In this document: positions 23,136 through 38,089 of the stretch, piece after piece
How the letters are laid out: each line of letters begins with the position of its first letter
Position numbering within the stretch: position 1 is the stretch's first letter
Source: Pseudisothecium myosuroides
Lineage: Eukaryota > Streptophyta > Bryopsida > Hypnales > Lembophyllaceae
Direction of reading: 5' to 3'
DNA: 64,000 bases
NCBI GenBank assembly: GCA_951799445.1
Contig: OX637296.1
Coordinates: 9,176,001 to 9,240,000 of the forward strand
The notes under the pieces: generated by a model
Told to the model about the DNA's origin: nothing
Seen by the model: the letters and a program-made list of their open reading frames with translations, nothing else
The model's database searches: none
Position numbers and translations under genes: made by a program

Positions 23136-24757
23136 TGACAAATTTACTTGAGGGAGGCACTATATAGGATGCTCAATGATCACGTGCATTTAAGTCCCTA
23201 TTATATGGGGGCTATATAGGTAGTTTTTGTGAATTTATATAGGGCTATCATTATCAAAATTTCTAAATTTGTCTTATTTCATATACCCTATGTTTCATTT
23301 AAAAAAAATTCTTGTATTATATTTTTGCACCCTATATTCATTATAACTAAAGAATAATAATATGTTTCTCACAAACACTTGTTGGTTCGACAAGGAATTT
23401 ATTAGTAAAAAATATGTGCATACATATAATGATTCACTGTAAAGAACAAGAAATGGAACATTTGAAAACTACTTCCTAACAGAAATCAATAACATGTAGA
23501 AAACCACACACAAAGTAATACTTGTATTAATTGAGTGTGAGAATGCAACGTGCACAAATGCAATGCATGTGTTAACAAACACAACATACAACATATAGAA
23601 TGAGTTCAAAAAATGAAGAATGCAGTGTCAGAGGTCTAGAATTTAGGTTTCAAAATGCAAATGCAAATGTATTTGTAACAAGAAAATGAAATCTTGGAAA
23701 CTCAAGAACACCAAATGAATCGGGCAGCCTATGGAATGCATTGCCTAATTGCAATAATGTGATGCTAGAACCCACACATTTTCACATCACATTTACAATG
23801 AAAGGAAATGAACAAAACGGAAATGAAATGACAAATCTAAGCCTAAATGTAGTAATGTGACGTTGGAAGCTGCACATTTCTATAGAATAGCCATGATGAA
23901 ACAAAATGAGTAAAACGGAAATGAAATGAAAAATCATACAATTGCATGGTTGAGGGATATATTTAAGGTACGCCAATACCACACTGCAATCCTAATTGTT
24001 TGAAAATATAGAATTCCTACCTGAAGTGAACGAAACATTATCCAAAATGAATTCATCCACAGTTTCATTCACTACCACTTGTAGTTCATCATCCTTCTAA
24101 GCACATTAAATCCAATTTGGATATTTCACCCTACTCTTATAGTAGCTCCTCAAGTAGCTCTTAAAATTTCAAAGTTTTTAGTGGGTTTTTTAATAAGGCT
24201 ATTGTTGAAGGAGAATAATGACCTACTCAGAAATTACCCTATTAGTATAATAAGTTTGTTCCAAGGGAGACGACCAAGTAAGAAAATCTATGCTAATAAA
24301 TTCAAACTCAAAAACAAGTAACACAACTCCAATACACACAATCATTTATTTTCCTTGACTCAACCAAGACATTCAAATAAATTCCAAATTATACCCACAT
24401 TCCCAACTTGGAACTCATTAGTCACACTACAACGACATTACACATCCCAATTGGAATTCAACACTTGCAATTTCTTAATTTTATAAAACTTCCAAATTGA
24501 CTCACAACTCATTCATTCACAGAATCAATCAATCTCATAAACACAAGCATTCATATACAACACATAGGAACCAATTCAGCTAAAATTCTTTTTATTAATT
24601 ATACTACCAAATTGATGAATAATTCACGTCTTACAATTTCACATACTTTCAACAATTAAATCATCCTCATCTCATTTCACGTTGTTCTCCACCAATTTGG
24701 ACACACACCAGTCTCTCATTCAATTATCCTTCTAACACTCGTCCCCATCACTCCATT
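23136..24757. other. AT-rich intergenic DNA
   Basis: No gene is supported. A short repeated motif (AATGAAACAAAATGAGTAAAACGGAAATGAAATG-like, about 23800-23930) is present twice in diverged form. Confidence 0.45.
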
Positions 24758-25060
24758 CATTAGAAGAAATTTGAGGCCTCCAAGAGGCCGTTTTAGTGCT
24801 GTTCCCGCAACTGGGAACAGCCAGAATATTAAAATAATTTATAAATAATTTTTTTTTTAAATTAAAATATATATATATATAATTTTAAATTTTAAATAAA
24901 ATTTAAAAATAATTTTTTTTTTGAAAAAAATATTAAAAAAATAATTTTTTTATTATTTTCTGACGTGGCACTCGCGTGACCACGTCAGATTACTGTTCCT
25001 AGGGCGTTCCCAAGGCCAGATAACTCGCAGTCTCTTGGAGGCCTCAAAATTCTTCTAATG
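24758..25060. mobile_element. CATTAG-family MITE, 303 bp
   Basis: Terminal inverted repeats of 29 bp differ at one position: CATTAGAAGAAATTTGAGGC at the left against the inverse of GCCTCAAAATTCTTCTAATG at the right, both continuing into CTCCAAGAG. Inside are two further small palindromes (GTTCCCGCAACTGGGAAC; CTGACGTGG facing CCACGTCAG) around a poly-A/T core. No flanking duplication outside CAT..ATG is visible. Confidence 0.85.
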
Positions 25061-29859
<4,799 letters not shown>

Positions 29860-31960
29860 TTGGCAGGTTGGATCGTCGGATTTGGGGCGTCCTTCTTTCG
29901 CTTTGTTTTTGAATTTCAGTTTAGATCGATGAGTTTGATGAACTAGCTGTGGTAGATTAGTTTGAATTTGAATATATTGATCCTGTTTAGTTTGGATCAT
30001 TTGCAATTCAGTGGACATCAATGAATTTAGAATGTCCAGTGAAGTTTGCATTTTCGATGAGTCAGTTTTGTATAGGTTAGGGTTCCACTCTATAGACAAA
30101 CTTGATGAACTTGGAACTTGCTGTGCTCACGAGTGTGCTCATCGATTTGGGTGTTGTCTTTGAGTTTCCCAGCCAGATCGTGTAGTGTTGCTTGTGTGTT
30201 TGCCGATTGGATCGCCGATCTGCCCTTGTTTAGCTTTGTTTTTTAGTTTTAGTTTGGATCATTGAGTTTGAAGAACTAGCTGTGGTAGATTAGTTTGAGT
30301 TTGGATTGATCGATTTGCTTATATGTTTGTTGATTGGACCATCGATCCTGAGGTGCCCTTGTTTAGCTTTGCTTGTTAGTTTCATTTTGGATCAATTAGT
30401 TTGAGGAACTAGTTGTAGTAGATTAGTTTGAGTTTGGATTAATCAGTTTGAGTTTGGATCGATCGATCTTGTTTAGTTGGATCAATTTTTTCACCAGATT
30501 GTGCTGCTTGCATTAGAAAAAATTTGGGACCTCTAGAGGGCTACTCCAAAGTGACCAAACCGGTCTATTAAAACGGGGCCCTAACATTCTCAAAAGCGGC
30601 AAAAGTGAGTAGTCAGATACTCATCCCAGTTGACTTTCGTGAAAATAGTCAGACAGTGACTATTTTCACAACTAAAAAATATATTTGTAGTTTTATTTAT
30701 TTATTTTTAAACACATGAACCATTGTTTTTGCAGATTTAAATGGTACAAACAATGTTTAAACTTAATTTTTTTTCAATGAAGTCAAATTAAATCCAATCA
30801 AGCCACAAAATTTGGCTTACTTGGATTTAATGACTTCATTGAAAAAAAATTAAGTTTAAAATGAAGCCAAATTAAGTGGCTTATTTTAAACCAAATTGAA
30901 CTTAATTTTTTTTAATTAAGCCAAATTAAGTAAGTTGCTATTGAAGCTAGTAGCCAAAGGCTACAAGCTTCAATAGCCTCTTCATCAACTTGTAAATTAC
31001 AAGGTGAGAGGAGGAGGCCTTTATGGAATTGGGGTTGTAGTAGGGTTCACAACCCATGTGGGATATGTATCTTCACTCATTTGACAATGAGTGAAGATAC
31101 ATATCCCACATATGGGTTGTGAACCCTACCACAAACCTATTTCCATAAAGACTTCCTCCTCTCACCTTGTAACTCACCAAATGTTAATGAAGTTAGTCCT
31201 TCACACATCCACCAAAAAAAAATGTGGTGGATGATGGTGATTGGATAATTTTGGGACATTTGTTTTTTTTGGCACAATTTGTTGTTAAATACAAAGTGTT
31301 AAAAAGTGTTAAAAAATCAGGGTTAAGGTACATAAGAGTACCTTAACCCTGATTTTTTAACACTTTTATTCCGTATTTTAAACCATTGCCGAAAATCTGG
31401 CAATGGAACTTTAGCTGGGCGGATATAGGGAAAAAATTAATTTTGAAGCCAAAAAAAACACAATCCTCGAGGTCCTCGGAGGGCTCTGGGCAGCCCTTTG
31501 GAGGCCCCGGATTTTCTCTAATGTGTGTTTGCTGATTAGATCGTCAATCCTGGGGTGCCCTTGCTTAGCTTTGCTTTTTAGTTTCGATCACTTTGGATCA
31601 ATTAGTTTGAGGAACTACTGTACTTGTAGTAGATCAATTGAGTTTGGATCGATCGATCTTGTTTAGTTGGATCAGTTTCCTTGCCAAATTGTGATGCTTT
31701 TGTATTTGCTGATTGGATCGTTAATCCTGGGTTGCCCTTGCTTGGCTTTGCTTTTTAGTTTGGATCAGTTTGGATCAATTAGTTTGAAGAACTAGTTGTG
31801 ATCGATTTCGATCAGTTGTGATCAATCAATTTGAGTTTGGATCAATAAGTCGAATTAGTTTGAAAATCTATGAGTTTGGATCAATGAGTTGAATTAGTTT
31901 GAAAATCAATGGATTATTAAGCTTTAGTTAGTAAATAGGTTAAGTGACGATTTCTTAATT
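29860..31960 (+). repeat. Degenerate tandem repeat, at least five units
   Basis: Units recur with the order GATTGGATCG..., CCCTTG(T/C)TTAGCTTTG, TTTGGATCAATTAGTTTGA, GAACTAG(C/T)TGT and GATCGATC(T)TGTTTAG. They begin near 29866, 30196, 30325, 31525 and 31707. Spacing is roughly 130-330 bp, because some units are shortened and one is interrupted by the hairpin element at 30511-31523. GATC occurs at unusual density. No function is evident. Confidence 0.65.
30511..31523. mobile_element. CATTAG-family element made of serial hairpins
   Basis: The element is 1,013 bp. Left end CATTAGAAAAAATTTGGGAC and right end (inverse CATTAGAGAAAATCCGGGGC) are terminal inverted repeats. The interior is a row of palindromes: 30639-30650/30658-30669 (12 bp), 30756-30797/30821-30860 (about 40 bp), 30937-30955/30959-30977 (19 bp, one mismatch), 30998-31080/31087-31171 (about 83 bp, loop of 6), 31206-31213/31226-31233, 31302-31331/31338-31367 (30 bp, no mismatch) and 31383-31390/31399-31406. 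There is no coding frame. The flanks GCTTG and TGTGTTTGC rejoin into the repeat unit seen intact at 30190. Confidence 0.88.
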
Positions 31961-33657
31961 GATCCAAACTCATAAATTTGCAAATTTAGGTTTTAGTTAT
32001 GAATTCTGATTCATGGATTTGGAGTCATGGATTTGCAAATAGGTTGAACAGTTTGGACTTCTACATTCCCTGCCCTAGTTGATGTTTCAGATTTCCAACC
32101 ATTTCCTTAGTTGATTGCGATTCTTTTGTTGATTGAGTTTCCAATAGATATTCAAGTATTACTAAATTTTTCAAAAATGTGAATATTGAAACATGGACTT
32201 CATTTCACACTTCATGTTGGATTTATGTCAAGCCCTGATGTTAGGTGGCAATTTGGATCATTCATCTTTGATTGAGGTCAACATTTGTTGATAATGTGGG
32301 TAGTTCAGTCTCCTTTTCTCAATCACTAGTTTGCTTCATTCTTTAATTCTTCATTATGTCAAGATAGACTACAAAATTTCTAATTTAGAAACCTTGTTGA
32401 GAAATCTCCCTTCAATATTAATCTTGACTCAATCTGATATTGCAGGGTTTCATTGCAGGTGGGTTCATCTATTTAGTATGCTGATAGTAGCATGTCATGC
32501 CCAGCATGCATGATCAGGGCTTCTCCCTCACTTCAATTCTTTCACAGCTTATACCCATGGTGTTTGGCATGGCTATAGCTATTGTAATATCCTTTGATGA
32601 TCGAGTGAATTCATTTCACAAGGAGACTACCAATTCACCAATTATATGGGATGAATCCATTTTCATAGTCTACTGTTAAGATTTGGACTTCTATTTTTTG
32701 TCTTTGTTTGAATGAAGGAATTACAAGTGATCAAAGTTTTGACAGTTTAGCATAATTACACTAACAATTACACAACATTTTTAGACCATTGCAAAAGGAG
32801 AAGCACGACTAGAGTGTTGTGGCCAGCCATTCATATTCAGGCAAGAGCCAAGAGCAGGTTAGTGAGGAGGTGTTGATAGCCATTTTCAAGACAAAGCTCT
32901 AACTAAGCTCATAAGGAGTTGGAGCAACTAATTTAAGCTTCATGAGCATAATCCTCCATCAGGTTGTTCATTTTTCATTTATTGCATTCAGAATTCAGGT
33001 TTAAGGTAATGTTGCAATACAAAGAGCTTCCTCAGTTTGTTGTTTCATTTGCTTTGTTTTCTCTTGTCATGTCAATCTCTTGGCTGTACTTGTGGGTTTC
33101 ATATTTAGTTTATGCTTTTATATTGATCTTCTAGCTGTGCTTGTGGGGTATCATGTTTTGTTTATATTTTTATATCAATTTTGTGGCTGTATTTGTAGGT
33201 TTCATGTTTTTTGTCTTTGTTTGAATGAAAATTTCTTGGTCATATTTTGGTCAATGCACAACAATTGGAAGCTATTTTTGACAGCCATTCCCTTTGATGA
33301 CAATTATATTAAATTTGAATTTAAAAAATTCAAGCCTTATGTTTTTTTAGCAATATTGAGTATGTCTTGTATTAACTTCTTTTTTATTCAAATCTATTTG
33401 TTTAAAGACCAACACATTTAGTATTCTTTGCCAATTTTGGTAATGTAGTCTAATTGGATCCCAATAATTATTGACATATAATAAGAGCTCTCTAATCTAT
33501 CATTTTAAAATCATGAATCCTTAGTTCTTTAGTGGAAGTCCAACCCGTGGCTATAGAGAATGATAGGGTTTGGGATTTTTTTTAAAAACATATTTTATTA
33601 TCAAGAAGTTTTGAAAGGTCTATTAATTTCAAATGTACTTGTTTTCAATGATGCAGT
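31961..33657. other. Intergenic or intronic DNA before the zinc-finger frame
   Basis: No protein is supported. Two diverged repeats (33080-33200: GTGGGTTTCATATTTAG / GTAGGTTTCATGTTTT) occur. If the repeat region at 29.6-32 kb is a leader, this could be intron, but no donor/acceptor pair is convincing. Confidence 0.3.
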
Positions 33658-33666
33658 TGCACTTTA

Positions 33667-34595
33667 GTGATCTTTTTGGGACTGTTGGAATTTGGTGATC
33701 CTCTTCAAATTGGGCCAAATTGGAACACATCATATCTCATTCTATTTTGGAATCAAGAATTTCAAAAGCTAAGGATGGATGGTATGAAATTCCTAGAATG
33801 CAAGCGTCTCATGGGTTGCAACAGAGATGGTTGTTTGTTGTTTGATCCTTTAGATGAAGATCCCTTACTTTGTGCTTGTTGCACTTGTCATAGAAGCTTT
33901 CACCATGTTATTTTTGATAGACCTCCAAGTAGTGGTGCTTGTGTAAAAAAACACAATGGTGAGGTTGATGGCTGCCAATTATTTTATCTTGATGTGGCCA
34001 ATGCCCGTAAATGTGGTGCATGTGGATGCCACAGGTCATTATATCAACCTCACCATCATATTCACATCAAACTACATGGAATTCAACTGTAAACATTGAT
34101 CCTTCATCACATGGTAATGTTATGTTGATAGATGATGATGATGATTGTCTAAAACAACGTAAAACTAAAAAGCTAAAAGTAAATGATGTTGTATCCAATG
34201 TCAATGGTGCTTCACTCTCGGCTTCACTTTCTTTTGCCAAAGTTACATTGGAGTTTCCTATGGATGAAACTAACTTTGAGATCATAAACATGGGTGCTGA
34301 GATCACAGACATGGGTGTTGATGATAACTTGGATGTGGATATGATTGGTATACCTAGGAAGCTTCAAAAGAATTGGGAATTATTGGTCAAGAAGTTTCCT
34401 GAATGTGACTTTGGTAGGTTTGTTCCACGTCTTTCCAAGGATGTGAAGAAGGGTTTGTCAACTTGGATCATTTGGTGTGATCCATGTGAAAAGGAGATGT
34501 GTATTAACCCAAGGAAGTCATTTAACTTGTCTAACTTCCCCAACCCAAATCTCTCAAACGTAGAGTTTGTAGTGAAAAATCAAAGTATGGGGTGA
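33667..34595 (+). pseudogene. Tandem ZF-HD-type zinc fingers, transposon-like gene
   Basis: The first frame (33667-34092, 141 codons) holds two copies of the plant ZF-HD dimerisation / mini-zinc-finger motif. Finger 1 (residues 44-80) has EC, DGCLLFD, then CACCTCHRSFHH. Finger 2 (92-130) has CVKKHNGEVDGCQLF, then CGACGCHRSLYQ. DGC-x-F...C-x-C-CHR is the signature of that family. No homeodomain follows. The text continues after a frame change near 34060-34090 in the frame 34011-34595: an acidic run (DDDDDC), a lysine-rich patch, then a Cys-pair region (CDPCEKEMC). A second frame change near 34530 leads to LLEQRRVVESKL. It is either a decayed gene or one with unrecognised introns. No other ZF-HD family member that I know has this layout. 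Confidence 0.6.
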
Positions 34596-34802
34596 CTTTG
34601 TTGGAACAAAGGAGAGTAGTTGAGTCCAAGTTGAAAGCTGCTACAACTGCTGAACTTACTGAATTGAAGAGGAGGTCTTGGATTTTGAAGCACTCTTTAG
34701 TTCAAAATAATTCTATCATTTTTTTCAATTTTGGACAAAGTTTGATTTTATTTTATATATATGATTTTAATGAAGTTGTGATGTTATATTTTAGGGGCTG
34801 AA

Positions 34803-35066
34803 ATGATTGATGAGAACAATTGGAGATGCACAATATGTGATTATAAGGGGAGGTTTGGGCAAAGAGACGCAATTGGTGTCCATATGAAAGGATCAGCCCA
34901 CATACAATCAATGAAAAACAAGGATAATGGTACAAGAGGTAATCAACTTACTATTGTTGCCTCCTTAGCAAAAGGAGTCAAATTAGAAGCAGTTGAGTAT
35001 CCTACATCCTTTATCCCTAATCCTATTGATATTCCACATGATGTATTATTGAGGTTGTCGTATTGA
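34803..35066 (+). pseudogene. C2H2/BED-like zinc-finger exon, probably same gene
   Basis: After a TATATTTTAG acceptor-like sequence the frame encodes NWRCTICDYKGRFGQRDAIG followed by VHMKGSAHIQSMKN. This is a C-x2-C...H-x4-H finger resembling those of transposases and U1-type zinc fingers. The frame ends at 35066 without a recognised continuation. The preceding frame (34593-34730, LLEQRRVVESKLKAATTAEL) likely precedes it in the same transcript. Confidence 0.45.
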
Positions 35067-35930
35067 TTTTTTCTTTTTCCATGTCAATTTGCCCATTCAA
35101 GTGTAGATAGGACTAGCAATTTGAACTAGTTTCCATTTGTAAGTCAAATTATGTTTTAGTTAATTTGCCAGAGTCGAATCGGCAAGTTTCTATAGATATG
35201 AAAGGGACAAATTGGCAAGATAGGAAGGGTGTCAATTCGGCAAGGCAACTTTTCGAGTGAATAGCCATCTTCCCAATTTTGGGACTATAAGTCCAAAGGT
35301 CTAATTGTTCTTTCCTCAGTTCATACAAGTGTATGACTCATTGTGTATTCTCGTGCTCAGTTGTGAATATATTTACCAGCTTTTGAAATTGCAATTTGGT
35401 TGTTTTGCGTTGGATTGTGAAGCTGTATTTTTGTCTAATCGACTGTGGGATACAACCCACGTCTGTGAAGTTTGTATATCAAAACTATTATTTATTTGAG
35501 AGATTTAAGCTCAGTCAAATCAACTGTGAGTGCAGAAAGTGTGTAATGGGTCACTACATATAGCCTACTTTGATCTTGATGTATGTTGGATCACTGGAAT
35601 CAGTATAGATGCATGTGATAAATTGATAAAATTACTGAGTAATTAAATTGCCGAACTGTTGAGTCAAATTGGCTGTGTGAGAATTGACCAGTTCGTTCTA
35701 AATGTGTGGATTATTACTGCATTATGAATTACAGTGGTCAAGTGAATGTGCTATGTTGAACTGTTGAGTTGATGGAAGTAATTTCTTGTGAGCTGCACAT
35801 GGAGAAAATAACTTGAAGTGCATTGGTCGAATTGACTGTCTGTAATTGGAGAGTGTGAGATTCTCAGTCAGTGAATTTAGTACCTGTAAGAACCGGCAAA
35901 GTGAGAGTACAAATTACTTCATGAAGCTTG
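35067..35930. other. Intergenic or intronic DNA
   Basis: Within the presumed transposon. Short repeats of the type CAAATTGGCAAG / GTCAATTCGGCAAG occur around 35170-35250. No coding sequence is supported. Confidence 0.35.
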
Positions 35931-36339
35931 GACTATGGTAGAGCCACCCATCACCGATCAGTGACCCATTCCTGACTTATAGGTGCACGTATTTTTGACC
36001 ATGCTTAGAATGTTTTTTTTTTTCATTTTCGAGGTTGGAACTAATAAATACATGACACATGTCCCAAGTTGTGGAAAAAAAAGTAGGAAATAACGATTAG
36101 GTAAAAAGTTATTGAATGATCGAAATTGGAAGACTCTACATATTGGCCATGGGTCCGGCGCAACTTTTGCCTTGCAAAATTCATTGTAAACTGACTTTGG
36201 GTGATAAAATTTCCAAAATTTGGGCAATCCCCATCATTTCTGTCTCTACACCTGCAAGAATTTTTCTTTCACCTTCAAGTACCCCACATCATGTCCGTGG
36301 GTGCTTATTCGGTCGGTTATGGGTGGCTCTATCATAGTC
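35931..36339. mobile_element. MITE with 21-bp terminal inverted repeats
   Basis: Left end GACTATGGTAGAGCCACCC and right end (inverse GACTATGATAGAGCCACCC) match at 20 of 21 positions, counting the following AT. The interior contains TGACACATGTCCCAAGT and GGAAGACTCTA...GGCCATGGGTCCGG-type sequence shared with the copy at 54188-54640. It is 409 bp with no coding frame, and the superfamily is undetermined. Confidence 0.85.
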
Positions 36340-38089
36340 GACTCCATGAGATGGTGTAACAAAAACTAGAGATAAGTAATTCCTGAGATGGAAATTGGGC
36401 ATGGCTGGAAATCACGTGTCTGTCCATTTGACAACAATTTACGTAAGTGGGTGATTTCCAATTTAATTGCGTATTGCTGTATTGGTCATTGTTGTGTGTG
36501 ACTGTGTTTGCAATTTAAATTGTAAAATATTAATTAAAAGTTACTTATGCAATTAACTTCATGTGTTTGTTTCTGCCACTATTTAAAATTGAGCATGGTT
36601 GAAGCTCAGTAAGCTGGGACCACTAAAAAGCTTTACCGTAAGAAGTAAAAAGTCCTTTGACCAGTTCTATTCTAGAAAGGTTGTAGGATTGATTTGCAAC
36701 CTGGTTTAATACTTGAGTTGAATCATTTGTTATGAAATTGACGAATTAACCTGTTGTGATTCAAGTCCAATTGATGATGTTGATGTAAATATTGATGTTG
36801 GTTGACTGCATCATGAGTTACAATTTATGTCTAATATATGATTTTGTATGTGTAATGGTTACTGAATTACTAAATATTTGAAGTGCACTCAATTGCCAAA
36901 ATATGTGTTTGCCAAATCATAATCTAATTGTTTGCTAATGTCAAATTAACAAAGTTTGTGAAATAATTTGACAAGCTTGATTGTTGTTTAAATTAAATTT
37001 GCCCATGCTAGATAATTTAATATGCTAAAGCTTACCATTTAGAGTTTGTAATGTAGTAATAGAATTTATTACATTAATAATTAATCAAGTCAAATCTCTC
37101 ATATAAAACATCTAGTAGGTGGGATTTACTTTTGTGATTGCAAGCTAAATTTAATGGCTAAGTTTAAATAGTATTCATCAAGTTGATTATATAAATCATG
37201 GGTAGTTGATGAAATGTCTATGTCACACACAAGTGGAATATATGACGGCCGAGGGTCTTGAATTAGCTTATGTGGTTTTGGATGCCTTATGTGTCAAATT
37301 GACCTTGGTGCTTGAAGTGGAAACTAAGTCAAATTGACATTGTGAAAATAAAGCTAATTGGCAGACAAAAAGAATTCAACACGCACCAGGAAAGACTCAT
37401 TTCCTTCATGCTCCTGCATACGGTGCATTGACATAGAATTGTGTGTATACTTAAAGTTGTAATTAGGCTAGTAAATAGAATACAGCCTAGGACTATTAAA
37501 TAAAATGAAGAATTAATTAAAGAATTATTTTGTCCCTAAAAGTTTATTGTAATTACAAATTTATAACTTGGAACATTGATTACGTGGTTAGAGCATGCAT
37601 CCAGACAAATTGACCTTCCCTTGATGAATTGATTTGAGATTTGACCAACAAAGCCAAAATAGTAGACAGGATTGGAACGTCATACATTGAGTCCTATATT
37701 ATAGCATTTGGAAATTGGACTATGACAAATTGACATTAGGAATTATTTCCTTGGGTTTATTTCCTTAAAACAAAATCCAAAGGATCCATAAATAAGTATC
37801 CAAAATACAAATCAAGTGACTTTAGTCACACAGACGCTCGCACAAACGTTAGACTTATTGACTTTTTTTTAGGAATTAACCCCCCTATATTTATTGTCTT
37901 GGGGTTTTGTCACGTAGGCAAAATCTACATTACAGAGGTACATTGAAAAAAATATTTGTCATGGATTCTACAAAAAGTCATTAGATATAATGAATGAGGT
38001 GGTAGATTGTAGCTTATTACTAAATGATCTTCATGTTGGAACATAGTAGTATCCTGATCCACATTATTCTCAATGTATACAAAAAAATA
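36340..38089. other. AT-rich DNA between two coding remnants
   Basis: No supported gene. It may be an intron or spacer of the transposon-like locus. AAATTGACC / CAAATTGACATT motifs recur. Confidence 0.35.
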
